Assembly (NCBI RefSeq): GCF_000423885.1 | Contig: NZ_KE384102.1 | Coordinates: forward strand, 1 to 64,000 | Length of the DNA: 64,000 nucleotides | Source of the DNA: Thermomonas fusca DSM 15424 | Lineage (GTDB): Bacteria; Pseudomonadota; Gammaproteobacteria; Xanthomonadales; Xanthomonadaceae | Direction: 5' to 3' | In this document: positions 35,758-46,050 of the stretch, piece after piece | Position numbering within the stretch: position 1 is the stretch's first letter | How the letters are laid out: every line of letters starts with the position of its first letter | The notes under the pieces: model-generated | The model's input: the letters and a program-made list of their open reading frames with translations, nothing else | Told to the model about the DNA's origin: nothing | Database searches by the model: none | Position numbers and translations under genes: made by a program

Positions 35758-38751
35758 ATGCAATTCAAGACCAACCGGCTGCGGGATGCAGTTCTGGCGG
35801 CACTTGTACTGGGCAGCGGCACCGGCATCGCCCACGCCCAGGACGCCAATCAGGGGCAGGAAAAGGCCAAGACCCTCGACACCCTGGTGGTGACCGGTTC
35901 ACGCATCCGCCAGGTGGACGTCGAAACCAGCCAGCCGGTGACCTTCATCACCCGCGACGACATCGAGAAGCAGGGCTTCCAGTCGGTGGCGGACATCCTG
36001 CAGAACATCACCGCGACCGGCACCCCGCCGCTGTCGCGCGCCTCGCCGCTGTCGTCCGGTGAATCCGCCGGTGGCACCTTCATCAGCCTGCGCAACCTTG
36101 GCGCAGCGCGCACCCTGGTGCTGTTGAATGGCCGCCGCCTCGGCATCACCACCAGCGGCCTGGCGGACATCTCCACCATCCCGGCCTCCGCGGTCGAGCG
36201 CATCGAAGTGCTGAAGGACGGCGCCTCGTCGATCTACGGCTCCGACGCGATCGCCGGCGTGATCAACGTGATCACCCGCCAGAACTTCGAAGGCGCGATG
36301 GCCAGCGCCTACTACGGCGTGTACAGCGAAGGCGACGGCGCCATCCGCAAGGGCGACATGGTGATGGGCTTCGGCAGCGACAAGGGTTCGCTGGTGCTGT
36401 CCGCCGAGTGGCGCAAGGAAGACGGCGTCGGCGCGACCGACCGCTGGTTCACCCGCGACCCGCGCGGTCCGCTGCACCCGACCGACAACTGGACCACGGT
36501 AGGCGGCTACGGTGGTTTCGTCACCACCGCCACCACCGCGATTCCCGGCATCCCGACCGGCACCCGCGTGGTGCTGAAGCCGGGCGGCAACCCGCGCAAC
36601 CCGGCCGACTACATCCGCCAGAACACCAACACGGGCAGCTGCGCCGGCGCCACCGCCAGCACCGGTTGTACGCCCGGCAGCATCGAACACAAGACCAATA
36701 CACTCGAGCAGACCGACCTGCGTACCCCGCTGGAGTCGAAGTCGATCAACATCGACGGCAGCTACTTCCTGACCGAGAACATCACTGCCAGCGTCGGCAT
36801 GCTCTACAGCAACCGCTCCTCCGAGCGCACCGTGGCCGGCTACCCGATGCAGGCAGCTTCGTTCAACACCCCCATGTCGGCGCAGAGCTACTTCAACCCG
36901 ACCGGCGCGACCATCAGCAACTGGTGGCGGCGTACCTGGGAAGTGCCGCGCGTGTCCGGCTCCGAGCTCACCACCTATCGCTTCCTGGCGTCGGTGGAAG
37001 GCAGCTTCGAGCTGATGGCCGACAAGCCGTGGGACTGGGACATCAGCTACATGCACAACAGCAACGAGCTGATCCAGTCCAGCTACGGCAACCTCAACCT
37101 GGCCAACGTCCGCAACGCGGTGGGCCCCTCCTACCTCGACGGTAGCGGCCAGGTCCGCTGCGGCACCGCCGCCGCCCCGATCGCCGGCTGCCAGGCTTGG
37201 AACCCCTTCCTGCCGTATGGCGCCAGCGGTCCTGGCTCGCTGACCGGCAACCAGGCGCTGCAGGACTACCTGTTCCAGGAAGAGCACGCGACCGGTGAAA
37301 CCACCACCAAGATCTGGGCGGCCAACCTGACCGGCTCGCTGTTCAGCCTGCCGGCCGGCGATCTGGGCTTCGCGTTCGGCGCCGAATACCGCAAGGAAAG
37401 CGGTGCCTTCACCCCCGACGCACTGGCGGTGACCGGCGGCTCCACCAACCTGGCGGCCAAGCCCACTCAGGGCGGCTACAACGTCAAGGAGTTCTACGTC
37501 GAAGTGCAGGCGCCGCTGCTGCGCGACATGTTCCTGGCCAAGGACCTGACCCTGAACTTCGCCAGCCGCTACTCGGACTACAACACCTTCGGCGACACCA
37601 CCAACAGCAAGCTTGGCCTGGTGTGGAAGCCGATCGACCAGCTGATGGTGCGCGGCACCGTGGCCGAGGGCTTCCGCGCCCCGACCATCGCCGACCTGTA
37701 TGGCGGCGGCTCGGAGACGTTCTCGTTCTTCACCGACCCCTGCGACACCCTGTTCGGCAGCTCGGCGCAGAACGCCACTACACGCGGCAACTGCACCAAC
37801 GGCGTCGGCGGCAATGGTGCCCTCGGCGCACTGGCCAGCACCTACCGCCAGCGCAGCCAGACCGGTCTGGCCGGTTCGCCCAACACGCAGACCCCGATCG
37901 CCTTCACCAGCGGCGCCAACCCGCTGCTGCAGCCGGAAACCTCCAAGACCAAGACCCTTGGCATGGTCTGGAGCCCGGAGTGGGTGGAAAGCCTGAACTT
38001 GGCGTTGGACTGGTGGCACATCCGCATCGACAACACCATCGTAGCCGACAGCCCCAGCAACATCCTCAACGACTGCTACGTGCAGGGCCTCGCGTCCCGC
38101 TGCAGCGCCGCCCTGTTCACCCGTGGTGCCGACGGCACCCCGCACGTGACCTTCGGCAGCCGCAACGCCGGCTATCGTGAAGTCGAGGGCTTCGACTTCG
38201 ACGTCAGCTATCGCTGGAACTGGGAGTCGATCGGTGCGTTCCGGGTGACCTCCAACAGCACCTATACGGTGAAAGACGTGCTGATCTCGACCAACGACCC
38301 GCGTTACCCGGTGTCGTCGGTGGGCGTGACCAGCACCTTCCGCATCCGCTCGAACATGAACCTGAGCTGGGAGCGCGGCATCTGGGGTGCAAGCTGGATG
38401 ACCCGTTACTACTCCTCGATGGCGGAAGGCTGCACGTACTTCGTCCCGGGCCTGAACGAGGCCAACCTGGAGTGCAACCAGATCCAGTACGCCCCGACCG
38501 GTGGTTACGTTGCCGGTACCACCAACCCGGCCAGCGCCATCCGCCGTCGCAACGTCCACGGTGCCACCGTGTTCAACGACGTGCAGCTGCGCGTGAAGCT
38601 GCCGTGGGACGGCAACGTGTCGATCGGCGCCAACAACGTGTTCAACAAGATTGGCCCGACCATGTACACCCAGCCGAGCGCCAACGTGAACTACTACGGT
38701 GGCTTCGACATCGGTCGCTTCATGTACGTGAAGTACACCCACAAGTTCTGA
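35758..38751 (+). CDS. TonB-dependent outer-membrane receptor
   Basis: This 997-residue receptor has a signal peptide (residues 1-24, ending AHA), a plug domain (about 45-165, with TLVVTGSRIR and the TonB-box-like region before it) and a 22-strand barrel ending in Phe (KYTHKF). It imports a large or scarce nutrient across the outer membrane using TonB energy. The plug type (FITRDDIEKQGFQSVADILQ and LRNLGAARTLVLLNGRRLG) is common in Xanthomonas-group receptors for varied substrates. No transport or degradation genes sit next to it, so the substrate is open. The ATG at 35758 follows a GGGGAG site; an in-frame start at 35668 is less likely. Upstream, 251 bases are comparatively A/T-rich and hold no gene. 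Confidence 0.92.
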   Translation: MQFKTNRLRDAVLAALVLGSGTGIAHAQDANQGQEKAKTLDTLVVTGSRIRQVDVETSQPVTFITRDDIEKQGFQSVADILQNITATGTPPLSRASPLSSGESAGGTFISLRNLGAARTLVLLNGRRLGITTSGLADISTIPASAVERIEVLKDGASSIYGSDAIAGVINVITRQNFEGAMASAYYGVYSEGDGAIRKGDMVMGFGSDKGSLVLSAEWRKEDGVGATDRWFTRDPRGPLHPTDNWTTVGGYGGFVTTATTAIPGIPTGTRVVLKPGGNPRNPADYIRQNTNTGSCAGATASTGCTPGSIEHKTNTLEQTDLRTPLESKSINIDGSYFLTENITASVGMLYSNRSSERTVAGYPMQAASFNTPMSAQSYFNPTGATISNWWRRTWEVPRVSGSELTTYRFLASVEGSFELMADKPWDWDISYMHNSNELIQSSYGNLNLANVRNAVGPSYLDGSGQVRCGTAAAPIAGCQAWNPFLPYGASGPGSLTGNQALQDYLFQEEHATGETTTKIWAANLTGSLFSLPAGDLGFAFGAEYRKESGAFTPDALAVTGGSTNLAAKPTQGGYNVKEFYVEVQAPLLRDMFLAKDLTLNFASRYSDYNTFGDTTNSKLGLVWKPIDQLMVRGTVAEGFRAPTIADLYGGGSETFSFFTDPCDTLFGSSAQNATTRGNCTNGVGGNGALGALASTYRQRSQTGLAGSPNTQTPIAFTSGANPLLQPETSKTKTLGMVWSPEWVESLNLALDWWHIRIDNTIVADSPSNILNDCYVQGLASRCSAALFTRGADGTPHVTFGSRNAGYREVEGFDFDVSYRWNWESIGAFRVTSNSTYTVKDVLISTNDPRYPVSSVGVTSTFRIRSNMNLSWERGIWGASWMTRYYSSMAEGCTYFVPGLNEANLECNQIQYAPTGGYVAGTTNPASAIRRRNVHGATVFNDVQLRVKLPWDGNVSIGANNVFNKIGPTMYTQPSANVNYYGGFDIGRFMYVKYTHKF

Positions 38752-38775
38752 TCCAACGCGGCTGCAAGCCACACC

Positions 38776-38803
38776 AAGCCGCCCTTCGGGGCGGCTTTTT
38801 TTT
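38776..38803 (+). terminator. Strong terminator after the TonB-dependent receptor gene
   Basis: AAGCCGCCC (38776-38784) pairs with GGGCGGCTT (38789-38797) around a TTCG tetraloop, with eight T residues overlapping and following the stem. Confidence 0.93.
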
Positions 38804-38966
38804 GGCGCATCCCCCAACACCGGGCGAGGCAGCTATCGCGGTGGCCAAGCCCGCCGGCGATACGCGCGCGACGCAAGAAGCGCGGGCATCGGCCGATATA
38901 CACTGCTGTACAGCCGCCCGCCGCAGTCGCGGGCGGCCTCCAGTGGGACCACCGCGGGGCAATCGC

Positions 38967-41948
38967 ATGATCGATCCAGGGCAGGCAATCACGGGTGCAG
39001 GCGCGGACAGCGCCGCGGGCGCTACCGCCTTTGCCGCCTCCGGCCTGTCGATCCTGACCGCCACCGAGGTGCGCGCCGCTGCCGCTGCGCTGGTGGACGC
39101 CCTGACCAGCTGCGGCGTCGCCGCCGAGGCGGTGGCCTGGACCGACCACGGCGAGCTGCTGTTCGAGCCCGCGGATGCCGACACCATGGGCCGTCGCGGC
39201 GCCGCCGAGGCTGCCTTCGCCGGCCGGCCATTGGCCGCAGGCAGCGCCCCGGATACCCAGCTGCTGCCTCCCGGTGCGGCCGACGCCGGCGCGGTGTTGC
39301 TGGCCGCGCCCGGCGCCCTGGCGACGCTGGACAACACCGCCAGCCGCCTGCTCGCGCTGGCCGGGCGGCGCCTGTCCGAGCTGTTCTCGATCCAGCGCCT
39401 GCACGCCTCGGTCAAGGACCTGGAACAGGCCGAGCAGCTCCAGCATGCGCTGTTCGCGATTGCCGACATGGCTGCCTCCGACCGCGACATGCAGAGTCTG
39501 CTGCGCGGCCTGCACCAGATCATCGGCCGGCTGATGTACGCCGAGAATTTCTACATCGCCCTGTACGACCGCCAGCACGAAACCCTGCGCTTCATCTATT
39601 TCGCCGACGAGAAAGACGCCGGCATGTACGAACCGGAACGGAAGATCCCGATCGCCGAACTGGGCGGCAGCCTGACCCTGGGGCTGATCCGGCACGGCCG
39701 TGCGGTACGCGGCGCGTCCGAACAGGTCGCCGCGATGCTGGGGCTGTCGTGGGAGAACAAGCTGGGCACGCCGTCGGTCGATTTCATGGGCGTGCCGATG
39801 CGCCGCAACGACGACGTGGTGGGCGCACTGGTGGTGCAGAGCTACCGCGAAGGCGTGGGCTACACCCAGTCCGACTGCGCGGTGCTCGGCTTCGTCGCCG
39901 AGCACGTGCTCAACGCGGTGGAGCGCAAGCGCGGACAGGAAGCGCTGGAGCGGCGGGTGGCCGACCGCACCCGCGAGCTGGCCGATGCCAACCTGCAGCT
40001 GCAGATGCAGATCGCCGAACGCGAGCGGGCGGCGCACCTGCAGGCCACGCTTTACAAGATCGCGGCGCTGGCCAACAACCAGGAACGCGACGAGGATTTC
40101 TACCGCAGCCTCCACCAGGCGGTGGCCGAACTGCTCTACGCGGAGAATTTCTACATCGCGCTGCTGTCCGCCGACGGCACCCAGCTGGAGATCCCGTATT
40201 CGGTCGACGTGGCCGGCGACGAGCGCGGCAACCGCCCGCTGGGCCGCGGCCTGAGCGAATACGCGCTGCGCCACGGCAGGACGCTGCTGATCGACGACCA
40301 GGGCGTGCGCGACCTGGTCGCCGCGGGCGAGATGGACGCCAGCCACCACGCCAGCCGCACCTCCGCGGTGTGCTGGCTGGGCGCGCCGCTGCTGGGCGCG
40401 GACGGGGTGATGGGCCTGGTGGTGGTGCAGAGCTACCGGCCGGACCTGGTGTACAGCAGCGAGGACGCCGAACTGCTGACCTTCGTCGCCCACCAGATCG
40501 CCAGCAGCGTGCAGCGCCGCCGCCACGCCGAAGCCCTGCAGTCGCTGAACGCCGAACTGGAACAGCGGGTGCACGCACGCACGCGGGAGTTGCGGCGCGA
40601 GATCTCGGTGCGCGAGCAGGTGGAAGCCCAGCTCAAGCACCAGGTCATGCACGACCCGCTGACCGGCCTGCCCAACCGGCTGTACCTGCGCGACCGCCTC
40701 GAGCGGGCGCTGTCCAGCCAGCAGCGCAACCCGCAGCACGCCTTCGCCCTGCTGTACCTCGACGTCGACCGCTTCAAGCTGTTCAACGACAGCCTGGGCC
40801 ACCTGGCCGGCGACGCGGTGCTGCGCGAGGTTTCGCGCCGCCTGCTGGACTGCGTGCGCGGCCCCGACATCGTCGCCCGGCTGTCAGGCGACGAATTCGC
40901 GATCCTGCTGGAGGAAGGCGTCCAGCCCGCCACCGCGGTGAAGATCGCCCAGCGCATCCAGTCGCGCATGCAGGCCGCGGTGCAGGTGGGCGAGCGCGAC
41001 CTGCTGGCCTCGGTCAGCATCGGCATCGCCATCAGCCACCCGCGTTACCAGACCATCGACGAGATGCTGCACGACGCCGACGTGGCGCTGTACCGCGCCA
41101 AGGCCACGGGCCGGCAGCGCTTCGTGCTGTTCGACGAGCGCCAGCAGAAGGCGGCGATGAACGTGCTGGAACTGGAGCTGCAGCTGCGCCAGGCGCTGCA
41201 TGCAGGCGAGTTCGTGCCCTATTTCCAGCCCATCGTCCGCCTCGACGACGGCGGCACGGTGGGCTACGAGGCGCTGATCCGCTGGCAGCACCCCACCCGC
41301 GGCCTGCTGGGGCCCGGCGAATTCCTGCCGGTGGCCGAGGAGAGCGGCCTGATCGAGGCGATCGACTGGCACATGTACCGGCTGGCCTGCACCGCAGGCG
41401 CAGCGCTGGTCGCGGACGACGGCTTCATCAGCATCAACATCTCGCCGCGCCATTTCCAGTACGAGGATTTCGACCAGCGCCTGCTGGACCTGCTGCAGGA
41501 GACCGGGTTCCCGCCGGCACGGCTGCGCATCGAGGTCACCGAAAGCACCCTGCTGGGGGACCCCGAGGCCGCCGCGCGGATCCTGCAGCGGCTGCAGGAC
41601 GCGCAGGTGGGCGCCGCGCTGGACGACTTCGGCACCGGCTACTCCTCGCTCAGCCATGTCCACCGGTTCCCGCTGCGTTCGATCAAGATCGACCGCTCGT
41701 TCACCAGCGACCTCGACCAGCCCGATGCGCGCCGCAGCCTGGCGATCATCGAGGCGGTGCAGGGCCTGGCCCGCTCACTGGGCCTGAACGTGGTGGCGGA
41801 AGGGGTGGAGACGGAAGCCCAGCGGCAGGCGCTGCTGGCGACCGGTTGCGCATACGCGCAGGGATTCCTGTTCGGGCGACCGCAGCCGGCCGGGCACTGG
41901 CAGGCCGCGGCGGCGGCGGCCACGGCCATCGCCCCCGCAAAAGCGTGA
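38967..41948 (+). CDS. GAF-GAF-GGDEF-EAL cyclic-di-GMP enzyme
   Basis: This 993-residue cytosolic protein has an N-terminal Ala-rich region (1-140), GAF-like domains at about 150-320 and 360-525 separated by a coiled coil, a GGDEF domain (about 565-725) and an EAL domain (about 735-985). The GGDEF loop is SGDEF (640-644), a variant that can still be active, and RGPD nearby fits the inhibitory RxxD site. The EAL domain has EAL at 768-770, ISINISP, VEVTES, DDFGTGYSS, KIDRSF and AEGVET, a full catalytic set. It may act as synthase, hydrolase or both depending on ligand binding by the GAF domains. Ligands are unknown. The two GAF domains look like an internal duplication (AENFYIAL in both). Confidence 0.9.
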   Translation: MIDPGQAITGAGADSAAGATAFAASGLSILTATEVRAAAAALVDALTSCGVAAEAVAWTDHGELLFEPADADTMGRRGAAEAAFAGRPLAAGSAPDTQLLPPGAADAGAVLLAAPGALATLDNTASRLLALAGRRLSELFSIQRLHASVKDLEQAEQLQHALFAIADMAASDRDMQSLLRGLHQIIGRLMYAENFYIALYDRQHETLRFIYFADEKDAGMYEPERKIPIAELGGSLTLGLIRHGRAVRGASEQVAAMLGLSWENKLGTPSVDFMGVPMRRNDDVVGALVVQSYREGVGYTQSDCAVLGFVAEHVLNAVERKRGQEALERRVADRTRELADANLQLQMQIAERERAAHLQATLYKIAALANNQERDEDFYRSLHQAVAELLYAENFYIALLSADGTQLEIPYSVDVAGDERGNRPLGRGLSEYALRHGRTLLIDDQGVRDLVAAGEMDASHHASRTSAVCWLGAPLLGADGVMGLVVVQSYRPDLVYSSEDAELLTFVAHQIASSVQRRRHAEALQSLNAELEQRVHARTRELRREISVREQVEAQLKHQVMHDPLTGLPNRLYLRDRLERALSSQQRNPQHAFALLYLDVDRFKLFNDSLGHLAGDAVLREVSRRLLDCVRGPDIVARLSGDEFAILLEEGVQPATAVKIAQRIQSRMQAAVQVGERDLLASVSIGIAISHPRYQTIDEMLHDADVALYRAKATGRQRFVLFDERQQKAAMNVLELELQLRQALHAGEFVPYFQPIVRLDDGGTVGYEALIRWQHPTRGLLGPGEFLPVAEESGLIEAIDWHMYRLACTAGAALVADDGFISINISPRHFQYEDFDQRLLDLLQETGFPPARLRIEVTESTLLGDPEAAARILQRLQDAQVGAALDDFGTGYSSLSHVHRFPLRSIKIDRSFTSDLDQPDARRSLAIIEAVQGLARSLGLNVVAEGVETEAQRQALLATGCAYAQGFLFGRPQPAGHWQAAAAAATAIAPAKA

Positions 41949-42014
41949 ACGGCGTCACATGAAACCCGCCCGGCGCAGGCAGCTGCCGGCGCCTGCCGAC
42001 GGCGGGCGTCCATA

Positions 42015-44738
42015 ATGACGGCGATGCCAGATCGCCAGACTCCCGCCCAGGTCGGCCTGTTCGACCCGCCGACCGCAGATGCCGCTGCCGCCATGCGCGC
42101 CGCCGGCACGAACACCCGATCCGACGCCGAGCCCGGCGGCGAACCGCTGCCGCTGCCCGGCTTCCTGCCGCCATCCGCTGCTTCCGCCGCGCCGGCGCCG
42201 CGCCCCGCCAAGGTCAAGCTGCCGCTGTGGGCGCGCCTGCTCGGGCGGCCGCTGCATCCGTGGCTGAAGCTGGACATCGAGACCGACCCGCAGGTGGGCG
42301 CCGATGGGCGGCCGATCTGCTACGTGCTGGAAGACTACGGCCTGTCCAACGCGCTGATCCTGGCGCGGGCCTGCCGCGAGGCCGGGCTGCCGCCGCCGCT
42401 GCAGCCCATCGCCGGCGACCCGCTGGGGCGCAAGCGCGCCTACGTGGCGCTGTCGCGCCGCCACGCCAACGCGCTGGGGCTGCTGCCGGGCGCCGAGCAC
42501 AAGACCCATTCCGGTTCGCTGGCACGGCTGCTGGCCGCGCATGGCAATAACCCGGCGCTGGACGTGCAGCTGGTGCCGGTGTCGATCTTCGTCGGCCAGG
42601 CGCCCAAGCGCAGCAGCGGCTGGTTCTCGGTGCTGTTCTCGGAGAACTGGACCCTGGTCGGCCGCTTCCGCCGGCTGCTGGCGATCCTGCTGAACGGCCG
42701 CGACACCCTGGTGCAGTTCGCCGCGCCGATTCCGCTGCGCGACATCGTCGCCGAGCAGCTGCCGCCGGAACGCACCGTGCGCAAGCTCTCGCGCGTGCTG
42801 CGCACCCACTTCCGCCGCGTGCGCGAGGTGGTGATCGGCCCCGACCTGTCGACCCGGCGCATGCTGGCCGACCAGGTGCTGTCGGCGCCGCTGGTCAAGG
42901 ACGCCATCGCCGACCAGGCGCGGCGCGACAACAGCAAGCCCGAGGAAGCGTGGAAGAAGGCCAACGCCTACTTCTGGGAAATCGCCGCCGACTACTCCAA
43001 TACGGTGGTGCGCTCGCTCAGCTTCCTGCTGACGTCGGTGTGGAACCGCATCTACCGCGGCGTGCTGGTCCACCACCTCGACCAGTTCAAGCAGAAAGCG
43101 CCGGGCCATGAAGTGGTCTACGTGCCCAGCCACCGCAGCCACATGGACTACCTGCTGCTGAGCTACCTGCTCTACAGCCACGGCATCGTCGCCCCGCACA
43201 TCTTCGCCGGCATCAACCTCAACCTGCCGGTGGTGGGCACCGTGCTGCGCAAGGGCGGCGCGTTCTTCGCCCGCCGCAGCTTCAAGGGCAACGCGCTGTA
43301 TTCGGCGGTGTTCCGCGAATACATGGCGCAGCTGGTGGCCGGGGGCTACTCCATCGAATACTTCATCGAAGGCGGGCGCTCGCGCACCGGCCGGCTGCTG
43401 CAGCCGAAGGGCGGCTCGCTGGCGATGACCGTGCGCGCCTACCTGCGCCAGCCGACCCGGCCGCTGCTGTTCCAGCCGGTCTACATCGGCTACGAGAAGC
43501 TGATGGAGGGCGGCAGCTACCTCGACGAGCTGTCCGGCAAGCCGAAGGAAAAGGAGTCGATCTGGCAGCTGCTGACCGGCATCCCCAAGGTGCTGCGGAG
43601 CAACTACGGCCAAGTAGTGGTGAACTTCGGCGAACGCATCCGGCTCGACCAGATCCTGGCCGAGCACGCGCCGGAATGGGACGGCAAGCCGGTGGGCGAC
43701 GACGAAAAGCCGGCCTGGTTCGCGCGCACCGTCGATGCGCTGGCGCAAAAGATCCAGGTCCACGTCAACCGCGCCGCCGACGTCAACCCGATCAACCTGC
43801 TGGCACTGGCGCTGCTGTCCACGCCCAAGCACGCGATGGGCGAAGCCGACCTGCGCGCGCAGATCGCGCTGTCCAAGACGCTGCTGGTGGAGGTGCCGTA
43901 TTCCGACTGGGTGACGGTGACCCCGCATTCGCCGGAGCAGATCATCGCCCACGGCGAGGAGATCGGCCTGATCACCCGCACCAGCCATCCGCTGGGCGAC
44001 GTGCTGGGCGTGGAAGGCGACAACGCGGTGTTGCTGAGCTATTTCCGCAACAACGTGCTGCACCTGTTCACCGCCTCCTCGTGGATCGCGGTGTGCTTCC
44101 AGAACAACCGCCGCATGGGCCGCCGCCAGCTGCAGCAGATCGGCCGCACCCTGTATCCATTCCTGCAGGCCGAACTGTTCCTGCCTTGGGACGAGGACAC
44201 CTTCGCCAGCCGCATCGACAGCACCATCGAGGTGTTCATCCGCGAGGGCCTGCTGGAGCAGGCCAGCGACGAGGACGGCGGCATCCTGCAGCGCAACGCC
44301 GGCCAGAGCGACGAGGTGTTCCGCCTGCGCGCGCTGGGCCACACCCTGCAGCAGGCGTTCGAGCGCTATTACATCGCCATCTCGGTGCTGGTGAAGAACG
44401 GCCCCGGCATCCTCGGCGCCGGCGAGCTGGAGAGCCTGTGCCAGCTCACCGCGCAGCGGCTGTCGCTGCTGTACGCGCCGGCCGCGCCGGAGTTCTTCGA
44501 CAAGTCGCTGTTCCGCGGCTTCATCCAGCAGCTGCGCGAACTCAAGCTGGTCTGGCCCAATCCGGAGACCAGCAAGCTGATGTTCGACGAGCGCCTCAAC
44601 GCCTGGGCCAAGGACGCGCGGGTGGTGCTGGGGCGCGAGCTGCGCGCGACCATCGAGAAGATCAGCCCGGCCAGCGCGCGCACCACCGGCGAGATCCCGG
44701 CGCTGCCGGCGGAGGACGCTGACACCTCGTCGTCGTGA
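42015..44738 (+). CDS. plsB: Glycerol-3-phosphate 1-O-acyltransferase PlsB
   Basis: This 907-residue inner-membrane enzyme makes 1-acylglycerol 3-phosphate, the first step in phospholipid synthesis. The HX4D motif is HRSHMD (373-378), the glycerol-phosphate motif is FIEGGRSRTGR (from 450), and VYIGYEKLMEGGSY is typical of PlsB. Length is slightly above the E. coli enzyme (807) because of a Pro/Ala-rich N-terminal extension of about 60 residues, which may mean the true start is the ATG at 42024 or later. With the PlsC-type gene at 17240 it supplies both acylation steps, although the genes are far apart. Confidence 0.95.
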   Translation: MTAMPDRQTPAQVGLFDPPTADAAAAMRAAGTNTRSDAEPGGEPLPLPGFLPPSAASAAPAPRPAKVKLPLWARLLGRPLHPWLKLDIETDPQVGADGRPICYVLEDYGLSNALILARACREAGLPPPLQPIAGDPLGRKRAYVALSRRHANALGLLPGAEHKTHSGSLARLLAAHGNNPALDVQLVPVSIFVGQAPKRSSGWFSVLFSENWTLVGRFRRLLAILLNGRDTLVQFAAPIPLRDIVAEQLPPERTVRKLSRVLRTHFRRVREVVIGPDLSTRRMLADQVLSAPLVKDAIADQARRDNSKPEEAWKKANAYFWEIAADYSNTVVRSLSFLLTSVWNRIYRGVLVHHLDQFKQKAPGHEVVYVPSHRSHMDYLLLSYLLYSHGIVAPHIFAGINLNLPVVGTVLRKGGAFFARRSFKGNALYSAVFREYMAQLVAGGYSIEYFIEGGRSRTGRLLQPKGGSLAMTVRAYLRQPTRPLLFQPVYIGYEKLMEGGSYLDELSGKPKEKESIWQLLTGIPKVLRSNYGQVVVNFGERIRLDQILAEHAPEWDGKPVGDDEKPAWFARTVDALAQKIQVHVNRAADVNPINLLALALLSTPKHAMGEADLRAQIALSKTLLVEVPYSDWVTVTPHSPEQIIAHGEEIGLITRTSHPLGDVLGVEGDNAVLLSYFRNNVLHLFTASSWIAVCFQNNRRMGRRQLQQIGRTLYPFLQAELFLPWDEDTFASRIDSTIEVFIREGLLEQASDEDGGILQRNAGQSDEVFRLRALGHTLQQAFERYYIAISVLVKNGPGILGAGELESLCQLTAQRLSLLYAPAAPEFFDKSLFRGFIQQLRELKLVWPNPETSKLMFDERLNAWAKDARVVLGRELRATIEKISPASARTTGEIPALPAEDADTSSS

Positions 44739-44759
44739 GGATGCGTCCTGGCCGGCGGC

Positions 44760-44978
44760 TTACGCCGGCTCGTCCGGGATCAGCGCGTTCTCCAGCCAGG
44801 CGATCTGGTCCTTCAGCAGCAGCTTGCGTTTCTTCAACCGCTTCAGCATCAGCTCGTCGGCCTGGATGTCGGCCTGCAGGCGCGCGATGGCTTCGTCCAT
44901 GTCGCGGTGCTGCTGGCGCAGGTCCACCACGCGCCGCGCCATGCGCGACAGTTCGGCCGGATCGGTGGGCTGGTTCAT
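44760..44978 (-). CDS. YdcH-family (DUF465) small helical protein
   Basis: This 72-residue protein is one long helix with heptad spacing. The C-terminal LMLKRLKKRKLLLKDQIAWLEN is the signature of the DUF465/YdcH family. The role is not established. The start at 44978 fits the family length of about 70-75; a longer open frame upstream runs antisense to ttcA. It is convergent with plsB (21 bases) and divergent from ttcA. Confidence 0.85.
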   Translation of the reverse strand: MNQPTDPAELSRMARRVVDLRQQHRDMDEAIARLQADIQADELMLKRLKKRKLLLKDQIAWLENALIPDEPA

Positions 44979-45033
44979 GTGCCGAGCATAGCGCGCCCGG
45001 ATGCCGCCGGCGGGCGGGTAAAATGGCGGTCCG

Positions 45034-45975
45034 ATGAATATTTCCGCGCCCCCGCTTAGCGACCTTCCGGCCCCCAGGCGCAAGCACGAGGCCGACAAGC
45101 TGGCCAAGCGCCTGCGCCACCAGGTGGGCAAGGCGATCGCCGACTTCGGCATGATCGAGGACGGCGACAAGGTCATGGTCTGCCTGTCCGGCGGCAAGGA
45201 CAGCTACACGATGCTGGACGTGCTGCTGCAGCTGCGCAAAAAAGCGCCGGTCGATTTCAGCATCACCGCGGTCAACCTGGACCAGAAGCAGCCGGGCTTC
45301 CCGGAGCACGTGCTGCCGGAATACCTGCGCTCGATCGGGGTGGACTTCCACATCCTCGAGCAGGACACCTACTCGGTGGTCAGCCGGGTGATCCCGGAAG
45401 GCAAGACGATGTGCTCGCTGTGTTCGCGGCTGCGCCGCGGCGCGCTGTACACCTACGCCGAGCAGCACGGCTTCACCAAGATCGCGCTGGGCCACCACCG
45501 CGACGACCTGGTCAACACCTTCTTCCTCAACCTGTTCTTCCACGCGAAGTTGAGCGGCATGCCGCCGAAGCTGCTCAGCGACGACGGCAAGCACGTGGTG
45601 ATCCGCCCGCTGGCCTACGTGCGCGAGGACGATATCGAAGCCTACGCCGAGGCGAAGGGCTTCCCGATCATCCCCTGCAACCTGTGCGGCTCGCAGGAAA
45701 ACCTGCAGCGCAAGCAGGTCAAGAAGATGCTGGCGCAGTGGGAGAAGGAGACGCCCGGCCGCATCGAGACCATGGCGCGTGCGCTGGGCGACATCCGTCC
45801 GTCGCAGCTCAGCGACCCGAAGCTGTTCGACTTCCTCGCCCTCGGCAAGCGCGGCGACGCGGCGCTGCCCGATGCGCATGCCTGGCTGGCTGGCGCCCCC
45901 GCCGAGCCGGAGCCGGTGGCGATGGCGCTGCATGCCGTGCGCAACCACGACGGCCTGGACATCCTCAAGTCCTGA
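45034..45975 (+). CDS. ttcA: tRNA 2-thiocytidine biosynthesis protein TtcA
   Basis: This 313-residue iron-sulfur enzyme inserts sulfur at C32 of some tRNAs. The PP-loop SGGKDS starts at Ser52, and CSLC (Cys127, Cys130) followed by CNLCGSQ supplies the Fe-S cluster cysteines, as in E. coli TtcA. GHHRDDLVNTFFLNLFF is characteristic. Length is normal with a slightly longer C-terminus. It is followed 75 bases later by rdgC. Confidence 0.96.
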   Translation: MNISAPPLSDLPAPRRKHEADKLAKRLRHQVGKAIADFGMIEDGDKVMVCLSGGKDSYTMLDVLLQLRKKAPVDFSITAVNLDQKQPGFPEHVLPEYLRSIGVDFHILEQDTYSVVSRVIPEGKTMCSLCSRLRRGALYTYAEQHGFTKIALGHHRDDLVNTFFLNLFFHAKLSGMPPKLLSDDGKHVVIRPLAYVREDDIEAYAEAKGFPIIPCNLCGSQENLQRKQVKKMLAQWEKETPGRIETMARALGDIRPSQLSDPKLFDFLALGKRGDAALPDAHAWLAGAPAEPEPVAMALHAVRNHDGLDILKS

Positions 45976-46050
45976 TCCCGCGCCACGCTTCCCGCACTTC
46001 CACCCGGCCGCCGCCCATCCGCTGGCGATGGCCTTTCCACAGGATTCCCG

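Noticed and set aside
35899..38820. A 973-codon open frame on the minus strand
   Set aside because: It is a shadow of the TonB-dependent receptor gene and crosses its terminator.
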